A stretch of DNA of 64,000 nucleotides, taken from the NCBI RefSeq assembly GCF_900114975.1, contig NZ_FOUU01000008.1, forward strand, positions 43,162 through 107,161. Reading direction: 5' to 3'. The notes under the pieces were generated by a model that saw only the letters and a list, made by a program, of their open reading frames with translations, was not told the origin of the DNA and ran no database searches. The position numbers were made by a program, and so were the translations under genes. Below are positions 50,816 to 60,768 of this stretch, one piece after another. Numbering within the stretch: position 1 is the stretch's first letter; each line of letters opens with the position of its first letter. Source of the stretch: Thermodesulforhabdus norvegica (lineage in GTDB: Bacteria; Desulfobacterota; Syntrophobacteria; Syntrophobacterales; Thermodesulforhabdaceae).

Positions 50816-53365
50816 TCACTTCTCAAATTGGGCTTTTGATGCAAAAACTTTAAACAATTTTTCCAGTGGACCTATGGAGCGTATGTGAATGTCTCTCTGA
50901 GGAAAGGCTATCTCAATTCCTCTCTCTGAAAATAGCCGTGTAATCTCGTAGCGTATCTCCGTTTCGACCTCCAGGCTTTTTCTCACCGTCGTCCAGACTC
51001 TAAGGCGGAATATCAATGCGTTGTCGCCGAAGTCCACAAAAAGAACGCTCGGCTCAGGTTCCCTGAACACAGCCGGGTGATTGTTTGCGATTTCCATCAG
51101 GGTATCGCGCACGAGAATGACATCAGAGCCATAAGCCACCCCGACATCTATGTTTCGCCTTACCCGGGCATCGCGAAAACTCCAGTTCGTAACACGTTCG
51201 CTAACCAGTGCCGAGTTGGGTATTATAACCGATGCGTTATCCCAGGTTTGCACGACCGTCGAGCGGACGTTAATCTTCTTCACTTCTCCCCAGGTTCCCT
51301 CAACTTCTACTATATCCCCCACCTGTATGGGTCTCTCGAAAAGCAAAATAAGCCCGCTTACGAAGTTGTTGAAAATGTTTTGAAGGCCAAATCCAAGTCC
51401 TACTCCCAGGGCACCAAAGGCCACGGTTAAAGAGGTTCCGCTGACTCCCAGTGTGTTCAGTATCATGATAATTGCAAAAAACCAGACCAGATAGCCGGTA
51501 ATTGTTACTATGGATTCCTGAAGACCTTCATCCAGACCGCTTCGGCCGAGAGCGTGGTCCCTTATGGCCCGCCGTATCCACCGATTTGCGACCTGTGTCA
51601 CCGTAATGATCAATATCGCGTATACTATACTGCTTAAGCGAAATGTGAAGCCCAGAATCCTTATCGGCCTATTTAGAATGCCGAAAAAATTCCAGATAAC
51701 CGCTTTTTCGGCCTTCCAGGCGACAAGGTACGAAACAAGAGCCATGAGTAACCATCCGACCCACAGAATCTTTATGGTCAACCACTTGATGGATTTCCTT
51801 GCTTCGGTCTGATCCGTGGGTGCAAAGGCGGCCGATGTTTCGGCGACTTTCTCCCACTGCATCAGCACCGCAAACCCAAGAAAAACCCACATGGAGACGA
51901 CCAGCGTGCGCCCCCATCCGGCGTACCAGAACACCGCAAGGTATTGATAGCCCAAAAGCTCGGAAACAAGCCCCGTTAGGGTCACCACATATCCCCAAAA
52001 AACAATAATCCTGTATAGCCAGGGCTTTCTTTGAAACACCGAATTTGCGTCACGGCTTACGATTCTTCCCATGCGATTTAGCAGGTAAACAAACCAGGCC
52101 AGAGCAAAGATTTCCAGCAAAAGACGATAGGCAAAAAGTAATGTGTTTTCGGGCGGCAAAAGGTACTGGATAAACAGATACACCAGGGTGAACCATCTTA
52201 CTCCCGATGCGGACAGGCGGGCATGTTTTCTGAGAAATTCCGCCGTCTCGCCCTTTAGTTGCCCCTTGAGTAGCCTCAGGAATTTTATGACCCATGATGT
52301 TAACAGCCATGTGACCAGACAGGAGATTGCAAACCTCGAAACGGCATAGGTTTCCAGCAGTTTTCTTGAAGAAATGTAGAAGTAAGAAAAGAGCAGCGTC
52401 CCCAGCAATGGTAAGGAATCGAAAAATATTAAAATGCTTCTGCAAAGCCAGGGATAGTTCCGCTGTCTATATTCATTATTCGCATAGTTCAGAAGAGCAT
52501 CACGACAGTGCATAAGAACGATAATCACCAGAACATATGCTATAAGAAATGCTATGACAAGGGATCCACCTGTGGTGAGTAGAGGGAGAACCTGGTTGCG
52601 CCAGAAATCCTTCGATAGTCCCTTTCTCAGAGTGTTCACAAAAACCCTGATGTCTTCGATAAACAGGCCGGGCTTTAGGTGGGTTATCAACTTGTCCTGT
52701 CGTTCAAAAAGTTGTTTTTCTTTTTTCTTAGCTATTAATTGATTCAACTGTGAAATGAGTCGCGACGATCTTACATAGACTTCCTGCCATTCGGAAAGGC
52801 TTTCAGAGATCGCTTTTTTAGTCTCCAGCAAAATGGCATGCTTGCTTTCGAATATCTTATCAAGATCCCTCAGGCTGTTCAAAAGGCCGGACGGTAAACT
52901 TCCGTCTTCCTGCTTGCGAAGTTGGCTTATGCGATTTTTGTTCGTGTTCAGTCGCTCTTCGAGCTCTGATATTCTGGCGGAAAGCTCCTCGAGTAGCTTC
53001 TTGAGCTCTCCGGTACGCTCCGACGAGTAATTAAGGGTTTGCGATACCATAGCGCGTGTTTTCTCAAGATCTTTTAAGGGAACGGTTTCTATAAGAGCCA
53101 GGTTTTCCGCCGCAGAAAGCTCCAGCTTGTGAACGCGAAGCTCCTTTTCCTGGGTTTTCAAATCATTTAGGATGTCCCTCTGTCGGCGTTTTAACTCCTC
53201 AAGGTCGGCCTTTTCGATCTCAATCGTTTTCGAGACTGACGCGAGTAACTCATCCAGCCTTGTCAGACCGGGCGCATCCGAAGCGGTGGGCCCACAGATT
53301 CCTTCAGGTACGAGAGCGCAGGTTATGCAAAATACTGCAAAGAATAATGTCCTGAGTTGTGACAT
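50816..53365 (-). CDS. Large mechanosensitive channel of the MscS family (MscK/MscM type)
   Basis: An inner-membrane channel that opens under membrane tension to release solutes in osmotic downshock. I start at ATG 53365, after GGAGTGGGC. Of 849 residues, 1-24 are a signal peptide, about 30-210 a periplasmic coiled-coil domain, followed by about eight membrane helices and, from about 560 onward, the MscS core with the pore helix VAFGALGVGLGFGLQNIFNNFVSG and the beta domain FERPIQVGDIVEVEG...TWDNASVIIPNS. The size and extra helices match the large MscK/MscM relatives rather than the small MscS. It is the last gene of the plsC-to-mscK operon, 17 bases after the UvrA-like gene. Confidence 0.9.
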   Translation of the reverse strand: MSQLRTLFFAVFCITCALVPEGICGPTASDAPGLTRLDELLASVSKTIEIEKADLEELKRRQRDILNDLKTQEKELRVHKLELSAAENLALIETVPLKDLEKTRAMVSQTLNYSSERTGELKKLLEELSARISELEERLNTNKNRISQLRKQEDGSLPSGLLNSLRDLDKIFESKHAILLETKKAISESLSEWQEVYVRSSRLISQLNQLIAKKKEKQLFERQDKLITHLKPGLFIEDIRVFVNTLRKGLSKDFWRNQVLPLLTTGGSLVIAFLIAYVLVIIVLMHCRDALLNYANNEYRQRNYPWLCRSILIFFDSLPLLGTLLFSYFYISSRKLLETYAVSRFAISCLVTWLLTSWVIKFLRLLKGQLKGETAEFLRKHARLSASGVRWFTLVYLFIQYLLPPENTLLFAYRLLLEIFALAWFVYLLNRMGRIVSRDANSVFQRKPWLYRIIVFWGYVVTLTGLVSELLGYQYLAVFWYAGWGRTLVVSMWVFLGFAVLMQWEKVAETSAAFAPTDQTEARKSIKWLTIKILWVGWLLMALVSYLVAWKAEKAVIWNFFGILNRPIRILGFTFRLSSIVYAILIITVTQVANRWIRRAIRDHALGRSGLDEGLQESIVTITGYLVWFFAIIMILNTLGVSGTSLTVAFGALGVGLGFGLQNIFNNFVSGLILLFERPIQVGDIVEVEGTWGEVKKINVRSTVVQTWDNASVIIPNSALVSERVTNWSFRDARVRRNIDVGVAYGSDVILVRDTLMEIANNHPAVFREPEPSVLFVDFGDNALIFRLRVWTTVRKSLEVETEIRYEITRLFSERGIEIAFPQRDIHIRSIGPLEKLFKVFASKAQFEK

Positions 53366-53382
53366 GCCCACTCCTGTACGCC

Positions 53383-55719
53383 TTATGGATTGACCCTGGT
53401 GCCACCGGTAGGCGGTCCTTCATAGCATATCCGCCCTCCTGAAGGCCCGCTTCCCGGACCCATAATTACAAACCAACTGCATATTCCCGCCAGAGCCTCC
53501 GAGGAGTCACAGAGTACCACCGTATGACCCGAATCCCGAAGCATATTAAAAAGCATAGCGGCTTTTGTGATATCCTCCCGGTGCAGAAAGGACGTACTCA
53601 TGTCGAAAACACAGAGATACGACTGAACTTTGCGACCTGGAGCCGTAAAAATGGCCACATGTCGCGCAACGTTCAAAAGCAGCTTTTCACTTCCTGAAAT
53701 TTCAGCAAGGCTTTGTCCCAGCTTCAAGTGACCCATGCCCAGAAGGGTCAGAATTGATAAAGGTCGCGCCACGGCAGGAAGAAAAGATAAAAGATTGGAG
53801 ACCACTTCTGCATCAAGACCAAGTATGTCCGATATGGAGAAGCCTTTGTATTTTATTTTCAGCACCTCACCACTATACCTTGTGCCACGGCAAAGTGGAC
53901 ACGTGAAGGATTGGACACCGGAATACTGCCCCGAATAGGAAACCGTACCGGATCCACGGCACCGGGGACATCTGCCATCGAGAATGTAGGAAAAATGACG
54001 GGGCGAAAAACCGTATCTTCTTGAAGCGGGAAGGGTTGCGAAAAACCGCCTGATGTTGCCGAAGATGTTTAGAAAATTCGCCAGCGTCACCCGCTTTCCC
54101 GGCGGGAAGGCCATGCAGTCAAAAAATAAGGCCTTCACAGGAAAGGACGGCTTTTCCAGAGCATTTAAGGCCCATCGCGGTGTTCTGGTAGAGAAAGATT
54201 TCACGACCGCCCGGGCAATGGAAGTTTTACCCGAACCGATGGGACCGGTGATAAGGGTGATTTCGCTGACGGGAATGGAAAGGTCTGCTTCTTTCACGTT
54301 ACCTTGAGACAGACCCGACAGTTTGATCCATCCCGATGCCCCCGCTTTTGCAGGATTTCCATCACCTGCCTTCGCCGTTACCGAATGACAGGAGGTTGTA
54401 TGCTTCTCCTGTTCCGCAGGTCCTTCAAAAAGGAGATAACCGCCTTCCGGTCCCCTTCCCGGACCCAATTCTATTACGTAATCGGCAGCCTCTCGTATTT
54501 CGGGGTCGTTGTCCGCCAGAATTACCGTGGCTCCTCGCCCACTCACCCTTTTCACGAAATCAACAAGGAAGTGCTTACCTCTGGAGTCAAGACCCGCCGA
54601 AGGAGAATCCATTATATAAAGTAATCCCGTGAATTCGTTTACGGCGAATCGCAGAAGCCGGAGTTTCCCCAGTTCGCCGGACGACAGGTTACTCAGTTTT
54701 GTAGCCGGGGATAGGTAATCAATTCCGAGGGATTTCATACCACCGACAATCTGGCCTACGCGTATTACGGCGGGAGTTTGCGCTACTTCATGAGGCAACG
54801 AGCAGCACCATGAGTGTGTTTCTTCCACCGGATTTTCCATTAACTCTCTGTATTCCACTCCGTAACATTTCAAAGCCCGGCCTTTCAGAACCTCCTCTCT
54901 GGTGGGCTTTTCAAGGGTTTTGCCGCAGCTTTCGCAGATGGGCTCATCCGAAAAGAAGAGCTCCGTTCCATCCGTTGTCAGTACCTTAACCCGGCTCTTT
55001 CGTGCAACCTGAAGGGCCGTGCGCAACGATTCTTCGATGCGACCGACAAGCTCGGGAGTAGCAACAAGTCGGTCAACCACCACATGGACGGTGTGAAAAG
55101 GTCTGTATGAAATTGTGGAAACTTCTTCAAGATCGAAAATTTTGTCGTCAATTCTTGCACGTAAAAAGCCCTTTCGGAGAAGATTTTCGCAGATTTTTTT
55201 CAGGTTCCTGTGAGCAACCCTGCCCACATAGGCCAGCAGATAAAAACGGGTTTTTGGGGGCAGGGATAAAATTTTTCCTGCCATCTTTTCCGGAGTGGGG
55301 AAGGGATCTACTTCAACGCCGCAATCGGGGCACATCAGTTTTCCATAAGTAAGAAAAATCGACGCGATAAGTTCGTTCAGGCCCGTGTAATCGCCGATCG
55401 TGCCCGATCCGATAAGGTTAGTAACAGGCTGTTGCAAAACTGCGCAGGGTATCAGCGGTGTAATATCGTCAACCTCGGTCTTTACGGGGTAATCGTTATG
55501 TCGTGATATTCCGGCGGCAAAATCAAGATCGGGATTTACGCCCCTGTAGGCATCCTGACAAACCCTGTAGATGGTATGGACGGCCAGTGCTGTTTTTCCG
55601 GAGCCACCAGGCCCGGTGATGACCGTTACCCTGTGTAGCGGTATTCTTACGGTTATGTTTTTTAGATTCAGGGTTTTTGCACCTGAAACGTGCATAAAAA
55701 GCTCTGACGGCCGACTCAT
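53383..55719 (-). CDS. Divergent UvrA-like double ABC ATPase lacking catalytic residues
   Basis: A 778-residue protein with the whole UvrA layout: first Walker A GPGGSGKT (36-43), zinc cysteines C130/C133 and C262/C265, signature LSSGE (345-349), second Walker A GPIGSGKT (492-499), second zinc finger C584/C587/C607/C610, degraded signature ISGSE (674-678). Canonical UvrA is about 940 residues. Both Walker B glutamates are replaced (D371-S372 for DE; D706-M707 for DE) and both switch histidines as well (N404, S739). It can probably bind ATP but hydrolyse it poorly or not at all. A true UvrA role is unlikely; DNA or partner binding is possible. It lies 1 base after pdxA in a tight operon. Confidence 0.8.
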   Translation of the reverse strand: MSRPSELFMHVSGAKTLNLKNITVRIPLHRVTVITGPGGSGKTALAVHTIYRVCQDAYRGVNPDLDFAAGISRHNDYPVKTEVDDITPLIPCAVLQQPVTNLIGSGTIGDYTGLNELIASIFLTYGKLMCPDCGVEVDPFPTPEKMAGKILSLPPKTRFYLLAYVGRVAHRNLKKICENLLRKGFLRARIDDKIFDLEEVSTISYRPFHTVHVVVDRLVATPELVGRIEESLRTALQVARKSRVKVLTTDGTELFFSDEPICESCGKTLEKPTREEVLKGRALKCYGVEYRELMENPVEETHSWCCSLPHEVAQTPAVIRVGQIVGGMKSLGIDYLSPATKLSNLSSGELGKLRLLRFAVNEFTGLLYIMDSPSAGLDSRGKHFLVDFVKRVSGRGATVILADNDPEIREAADYVIELGPGRGPEGGYLLFEGPAEQEKHTTSCHSVTAKAGDGNPAKAGASGWIKLSGLSQGNVKEADLSIPVSEITLITGPIGSGKTSIARAVVKSFSTRTPRWALNALEKPSFPVKALFFDCMAFPPGKRVTLANFLNIFGNIRRFFATLPASRRYGFSPRHFSYILDGRCPRCRGSGTVSYSGQYSGVQSFTCPLCRGTRYSGEVLKIKYKGFSISDILGLDAEVVSNLLSFLPAVARPLSILTLLGMGHLKLGQSLAEISGSEKLLLNVARHVAIFTAPGRKVQSYLCVFDMSTSFLHREDITKAAMLFNMLRDSGHTVVLCDSSEALAGICSWFVIMGPGSGPSGGRICYEGPPTGGTRVNP

Positions 55720-55720
55720 T

Positions 55721-56761
55721 TCATGTCCGACCCGCCTCCCTTCGATGCCGGCCCTGTCCGACCATTTTCGCCGCCAGAGAAACTGCTGCCTTCATGCTAC
55801 CCGGATGAGCTAGGCCTTTACCTGCAATATCGTAGGCCGTTCCGTGGTCAACGGATGTCCTAATCAGAGGTAGCCCAAGTGTCACATTAACCGCTTCGTG
55901 AAAGTGAAGCAGTTTAATGGGCAGGAGACCCTGATCGTGATACATGGCAACGACGGCATCATAGGCGCCCCGGCAGGCGTGAAAAAATACCGTGTCGGCG
56001 GGGTGAGGCCCTGATATTTGGAAGGGGAGCATGTCGGATGCCCGCTTAACGGCCCTGCCGATGATCTCTGTCTCTTCTCTGCCGAATTTTCCTCCTTCTC
56101 CGGCATGAGGGTTAACGCCACAGACCGCTATCCTGGGGCTTTCTATCCCGAAAAATTCCCAAAGGGCTTTCCCCGTTATCGATATGGTGTCGGTTATTCC
56201 CTCTATACTGAGGAGAGAACACACCTCCCTCAGCGGCACATGTATCGTCACGAGAGATACGCGGAGGGATGGTCCTACCAGCATCATGACCGCTTTGTCC
56301 GATCCCGTAAGATACTGCAGAAACTCCGTGTGTCCTGGAAAAGGAAAACCGGAACTTGCAAGCACGGCTTTGTTTATAGGCGCGGTGCAGACGGCATCCG
56401 TTATCCCCTCCATGGTCATACGAACGGCCGTTTCTATGTACGAAATTGTGGCTCTGGCAGTCCTGTTTGTGGGTTTTCCCGGTTCTACGTCCCGTTCTTC
56501 CAGCCGCATTGGGCAGTATACAGGAACTTCTTTTATGCTGCTTTCCGCAACACTTTCCGGTGACCGAATTTCCCGGACTTCTGCCTCGACTCCCAGTACC
56601 TTACAGGCTCTCCGGAATGCGAGTGGCTCTCCTATCACAACGGGAAGACACTGCCTGCGAACTTCCGGGTCTGAAAGGGCAGCCGCAACGACCTCAGGGC
56701 CCACACCACAGGGGTCTCCCATGGTTATGGCAATTCTGGGTACACGACCGGATTCGGGCAC
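55721..56761 (-). CDS. pdxA: 4-hydroxythreonine-4-phosphate dehydrogenase
   Basis: Oxidises 4-phosphohydroxy-L-threonine in pyridoxal phosphate synthesis; the family also includes PdxA2 paralogues acting on related phosphates. The 346-residue protein has RIAITMGDPCGVGPEVV at the start, TAPINKAVLASSGFPFPGHTEFLQ, the metal-site His in SGPHPADTVFF and the AMYHDQGLLPIKLLHF block. The GTG start overlaps the nadA stop by one base (TAGTG). A DXP-dependent B6 pathway is implied, because PdxA belongs to it. The UvrA-like gene follows at once. Confidence 0.94.
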   Translation of the reverse strand: MPESGRVPRIAITMGDPCGVGPEVVAAALSDPEVRRQCLPVVIGEPLAFRRACKVLGVEAEVREIRSPESVAESSIKEVPVYCPMRLEERDVEPGKPTNRTARATISYIETAVRMTMEGITDAVCTAPINKAVLASSGFPFPGHTEFLQYLTGSDKAVMMLVGPSLRVSLVTIHVPLREVCSLLSIEGITDTISITGKALWEFFGIESPRIAVCGVNPHAGEGGKFGREETEIIGRAVKRASDMLPFQISGPHPADTVFFHACRGAYDAVVAMYHDQGLLPIKLLHFHEAVNVTLGLPLIRTSVDHGTAYDIAGKGLAHPGSMKAAVSLAAKMVGQGRHRREAGRT

Positions 56762-57672
56762 TATACCATCTCCAGCATCTTTAATATGGCCGAAAGTGCG
56801 TTCTTACGAACATCTTCCGGTACGGTGACCCTTGGCTCGAGAGTTTCCAGTGCCCTGAGTACGTCCAGAATCGTGGTCTTTTTCATGTTAGCACAGACCA
56901 TTCGTTCCGAGGCAGGATGGAATTTCTTATCAGGTGCTCTTTTCTTCATCGGATAGAGAATTCCCACTTCCGTCCCGATAATGAACTCATCGTGGTCACT
57001 TTCTTCAACAAAACGAAGCATTCCGGAGGTGCTAAAGACGTGATCGGCAAGTTCGATGACTTCAGGTCGACACTCGGGGTGGGCAATAAATACGGCATTG
57101 GGATGGTTTTTTCTGGCACGGAGCACATCCTCCGCTCTAAGCCCATCGTGAATGGGACAATAGCCGTCCCAGTATGCGATATTTGCCTTGACGTGCCGCG
57201 ACGCATATAAAGCAAGGTTTCTATCAGGGGTCATGTAAACCAGAGGATGATTGGAGAGTGATGACACAACCTTGATGACGTTTGCCGATGTGCAGCAGAC
57301 GGTACTCAGTGCCTTCACCTCTGCCGTGGAATTAACGTAGGTAACAATCGGAGCATCCGGATATTTTTCCCGTATTTTTCTCAAATCATCGGCAGTTATC
57401 ATGTCGGCCATAGGGCACCCGGCATCCAACCGGGGGAGCAACACAATGCGCTCGGGATTGAGTATGGCCGCCGTTTCGGCCATAAAGTGAACGCCGCAAA
57501 AGACTATAACGGATGCATCGGTTTCCGCGGCTGTTCGGCTCAATTCCAGAGAATCACCGGTAAAATCTGCGATGTCCTGAATCTCAGGGTTTTGATAGTT
57601 ATGTGCAAGGATTATGGCCCTTCTTTCTTCCTTCAGTTTCTGAATTTTTTCTACGATCTCTTGATTCCTCAT
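56761..57672 (-). CDS. nadA: Quinolinate synthase A
   Basis: Condenses iminoaspartate with dihydroxyacetone phosphate to quinolinate, a [4Fe-4S]-dependent step of NAD synthesis. I start at ATG 57672, at proper distance from AAGGAG; a GTG three codons earlier would be too close. In the 303-residue product the cluster ligands are C86 (PRLDAGCPMAD), C172 (DGYCPIH) and C260 (MVCANMKKT), and the ILAHNYQNPEIQD, VYMTPDRNLA and HPECRPEV blocks are present. Its start overlaps the lolA stop by 4 bases (ATGA). No nadB or nadC gene is nearby, though nadE is in the same window. Confidence 0.96.
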   Translation of the reverse strand: MRNQEIVEKIQKLKEERRAIILAHNYQNPEIQDIADFTGDSLELSRTAAETDASVIVFCGVHFMAETAAILNPERIVLLPRLDAGCPMADMITADDLRKIREKYPDAPIVTYVNSTAEVKALSTVCCTSANVIKVVSSLSNHPLVYMTPDRNLALYASRHVKANIAYWDGYCPIHDGLRAEDVLRARKNHPNAVFIAHPECRPEVIELADHVFSTSGMLRFVEESDHDEFIIGTEVGILYPMKKRAPDKKFHPASERMVCANMKKTTILDVLRALETLEPRVTVPEDVRKNALSAILKMLEMV

Positions 57673-58424
57673 CGTCCACACTGCTCCTTACCCGTATTTT
57701 TTTCAACTCGAAGACGGAGTTGGTCCGGCGACATCAAAACACCCCTTTCGTCTATAACGGTAATTTCCGGATCCTCCGGGATTTCGAATAGTTCATCCAG
57801 CTCAGTCCCCCCCGGTATTTTTTCGTCAAAAAAAATGATGATATTCCTCCGACCGACCAAGTCAAGGACATCGACGCGATGGATTTGTCCGGTGGTGATG
57901 TTAACGGTCACCGTGACCTGCTTTATGTTCGACGCTTCGCTTTTGGGGATAAGTACTATGGGCAAGAGGTTTTCAGAATCCTTTCGGGGAATGCTGTGCG
58001 GTTCTACAGAAAAGGCTTCTTCTATGTTGTCGCTCAGTAACTTATCCAGCACAGAGTTCTTGAGGGATTCCGAGCCGAAAAGCTGTATCTGCCTCTCCTT
58101 TGCCGAAAAAAGCCATGCAACCTGAGGAAGTATAACAAAAACCTGCTCTTCCGGAGAATCGTACTTCCAGGCCATTCTGCAAGTGCCCCGGTATACGAAA
58201 ATTCCCCTGCCCACAACATCGGGGGAAAGCCTTCCCGGAGAAAAACTTTCCTGGATAAACCGGGCGTCAAAACTTCCGATAGACCGATAACGGTTTTGTA
58301 TCTGGCTTATAACGGCCCTGGGAGATTGTGGATCCTGCGAAGTTCCTGCACAACCGAGTCCGGCAAAACCGGACAAAAAAGCGCAGAGTAAGCAAAATGC
58401 TGCCAGCCAGCGAGGTTTCTTCAT
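57669..58424 (-). CDS. lolA: LolA-like outer-membrane lipoprotein carrier protein
   Basis: A periplasmic chaperone that carries lipoproteins from the LolCDE complex to the outer membrane. I start at ATG 58424 (MKKPRWLAAFCLLC). Of 251 residues, 1-27 are a signal peptide with a Cys near the cut (AGLGCAGTS); the pattern does not fit a good lipobox, so I take it as an ordinary signal peptide. The mature part shows SFDARFIQESFSPG, GRGIFVYRGTCRMAWKYDSPEEQVFVI and NIEEAFSVEP in the order of LolA domains. Sequence divergence is larger than in enterobacterial LolA. It lies 4 bases after ftsK and overlaps nadA. Confidence 0.85.
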   Translation of the reverse strand: MKKPRWLAAFCLLCAFLSGFAGLGCAGTSQDPQSPRAVISQIQNRYRSIGSFDARFIQESFSPGRLSPDVVGRGIFVYRGTCRMAWKYDSPEEQVFVILPQVAWLFSAKERQIQLFGSESLKNSVLDKLLSDNIEEAFSVEPHSIPRKDSENLLPIVLIPKSEASNIKQVTVTVNITTGQIHRVDVLDLVGRRNIIIFFDEKIPGGTELDELFEIPEDPEITVIDERGVLMSPDQLRLRVEKNTGKEQCGR

Positions 58425-58428
58425 GCTT

Positions 58429-60768
58429 TTACCCGTTTTCGGAATTTTCAGGCGGAGGAAGCAGAACCTCACGCGGCTTGATCCCATCGGAAGGTCCTAC
58501 GATCCCCTGTTGCTCCATCATCTCTATCATTCTCGCCGCCCTGTTATAACCCACCCTGAGCCTTCTTTGGAGCATGGATATCGATGCCTGCCTTGTCTGT
58601 AATACCAGCCTGACGGCTTCTTCGTACTTTTCGTCAATTTCGTCTTCGTCAAAGCCTGATGTACTCCGAGGCTCCTCTATGCATACGTACTCCTGTGACC
58701 ATCCCACCGCTTCGGCCTGAGCCTTCCAGAAATCCACCACCTTCTTCACTTCCTCCTCGGACACGAAAGCCCCGTGTATCCTCTGCAACTTGGCCGTTCC
58801 GGGAGGCAGAAAGAGCATGTCTCCTGCACCCAGCAGTGTTTCCGCCCCCGGCGCATCCAGTATTGTCCGGGAATCCACTTTCGAAGATACCTGAAAAGAT
58901 ATTCTGGAAGGGATGTTTGCCTTGATCAAACCCGTTATTACGTCCACCGAAGGACGCTGAGTTGCCAGAATAAGATGCATTCCCGCCGCACGGGCCATCT
59001 GCGCAAGACGGGTAACAGACTCCTCGACTTCTCTGGAGGCCACCATCATGAGATCTGCGAGTTCGTCGATTACGATAACAATATAAGGCATCTGCTCATA
59101 GCCGGAACTGTCTTCCTTTTTTCTGATGGCCTGGTTGTAGCTCTCGATGTTTCTCGCATTCACTTCGGCCATAAGTTCATACCTGCGCTCCATCTCGGAA
59201 ACCGCCCATTTCAGAGCCTGATTTGCCTTTTTGGCGTCCTTGACCACAGGGTGTATTAGATGAGGTATGTCCTCGTAGAAGCTCAATTCAATGCGCTTCG
59301 GGTCGATCAACATCAGCCTCAGAGTGTCCGGACCGTTTCGGTACAGAAGGCTTGTAAGAATTGCATTCAGGCATACGCTTTTACCGGTTCCGGTGGCTCC
59401 TGCTATAAGCAGGTGGGGCATCTTGGCAAGATTGGTTATAACGGTCTCGCCTACAATATTTTTCCCCAGTGCTATTGTAAGGGGGGCTCTGGCATTCTTA
59501 AAGGCCTCGGAGTCTATAATGTCTCTTATGGCCACAAGTTGCCTCTTTTTGTTGGGTATCTCGATCCCCACTGCAGCCTTCCCGGGAATAGGGGCCACAA
59601 TGCGCACGCTCAGAGCCTTAAGAGCCATGGTGAGGTCGTTTTGTAGGTTTACAATTCTGCTGATCTTTATGCCGGGCGCAGGAACATACTCGAACATTGT
59701 AATGACCGGTCCGGGATGAACTGCCACAACTTCTCCCTGAATACCGAAATCGGCCAGCTTCTGCTTTAAAACCGAAGCCTTTTCTTTCAGTACACTGTCG
59801 TCATCTCTTCCCCCGGTTTGTGGGTACTCGTTGAGAAGATCAACGGGGGGATAGGAAAAAGCGGTTGAGCCGGAGAATTTAATATTTTGCCGTGGCGGTG
59901 AGGACTTGAAGCTGGAAGAGCTTTTTTTCTCACTGCTTCTGGGTATGATGGGAGGGGCGGACGAAAATATTGCCTCACCCTTCGCCCTTATTTCTTCATC
60001 ACCGTTTTTGGCGTTGCCGTTGTGCACATCGTCATCTGTTAGTATCAAAAGATCGTCGGGGTTTTCCTCGTTCAGAGGCACGACTTGAGGTGAATGTTTA
60101 TCGCTACGATTTCCGGACTGCTTTTTTGTTAACCGTACCTTTTTAATAACGGTTCTAAAAGAATCGGAGAATCCGGAAAAAAGTTTTTTGATTCGGCAGC
60201 CCAGAAAACGGCAGGAGTTTCCGCAGGCTTTCAAACATTCCTCAAAGGTCGCCGGCACAAGAGCAAAAAAAGTAATAACCGATAAACCGGATATGAGAAT
60301 TATGGCTCCCAGCCGTGAAAAGAACCGTTCCAGGAAATTCACCATCAGAGCGCCTAATACACCTGAGATGGGAACACTGGCTGCGTGAATATTCACGGTT
60401 GGGTGAATTAAAGGCGGAAGCAGCAGTAGCACGAAAAACGCAAGCAGGGCTACGGCCAGGCCCGTTTTACCGCTTATGTGCGACGCCGTACGCCGTGGGA
60501 CAATAATCCTGAAGCCGCTCCAGATCAGGCAGAAGGGGACGAGAAAGGATGCGATACCAAAGGAGTGCATAAAAAGGTAGGCAACGTGCGCTCCAAATAA
60601 ACCAAGAACGTTATGAACACCCGCATTTCCTGAAGAAGCATTGAACACGGTCGGGTCGTGTGGATGATAGGATAAGAAACTCGCCGAAAGCAATATTCCG
60701 AGAAAACATACCGAAAGCCCCAGGATCTCTCGAGGTTTTTTTGCTTCTAATTCCCCCCGCTTCATCAT
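58429..60768 (-). CDS. ftsK: DNA translocase FtsK
   Basis: Pumps chromosomal DNA at the septum during division. The 779-residue protein has four N-terminal membrane helices (about 14-170), a Ser/Pro-rich linker (about 220-310), and a motor domain with alpha part and the RecA-like core: Walker A GATGTGKS (457-464), Walker B MPYIVIVIDELADLMM, and ATQRPSVDVITGLIKANIPSRISF. The C-terminal winged-helix gamma domain (about 695-765, RLVLQTRQASISMLQRRLRVGYNRAARMIEMME) recognises KOPS-type DNA sites. The linker is much shorter than in E. coli. The ATG overlaps the rnj stop by 4 bases (ATGA), so translation is coupled. Confidence 0.97.
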   Translation of the reverse strand: MMKRGELEAKKPREILGLSVCFLGILLSASFLSYHPHDPTVFNASSGNAGVHNVLGLFGAHVAYLFMHSFGIASFLVPFCLIWSGFRIIVPRRTASHISGKTGLAVALLAFFVLLLLPPLIHPTVNIHAASVPISGVLGALMVNFLERFFSRLGAIILISGLSVITFFALVPATFEECLKACGNSCRFLGCRIKKLFSGFSDSFRTVIKKVRLTKKQSGNRSDKHSPQVVPLNEENPDDLLILTDDDVHNGNAKNGDEEIRAKGEAIFSSAPPIIPRSSEKKSSSSFKSSPPRQNIKFSGSTAFSYPPVDLLNEYPQTGGRDDDSVLKEKASVLKQKLADFGIQGEVVAVHPGPVITMFEYVPAPGIKISRIVNLQNDLTMALKALSVRIVAPIPGKAAVGIEIPNKKRQLVAIRDIIDSEAFKNARAPLTIALGKNIVGETVITNLAKMPHLLIAGATGTGKSVCLNAILTSLLYRNGPDTLRLMLIDPKRIELSFYEDIPHLIHPVVKDAKKANQALKWAVSEMERRYELMAEVNARNIESYNQAIRKKEDSSGYEQMPYIVIVIDELADLMMVASREVEESVTRLAQMARAAGMHLILATQRPSVDVITGLIKANIPSRISFQVSSKVDSRTILDAPGAETLLGAGDMLFLPPGTAKLQRIHGAFVSEEEVKKVVDFWKAQAEAVGWSQEYVCIEEPRSTSGFDEDEIDEKYEEAVRLVLQTRQASISMLQRRLRVGYNRAARMIEMMEQQGIVGPSDGIKPREVLLPPPENSENG

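Noticed and set aside
58340..58424. LolA-like protein as a lipoprotein
   Set aside because: A Cys is near the cleavage site, but the preceding residues (GLG) do not fit a lipobox with Leu at -3, and LolA is normally soluble.
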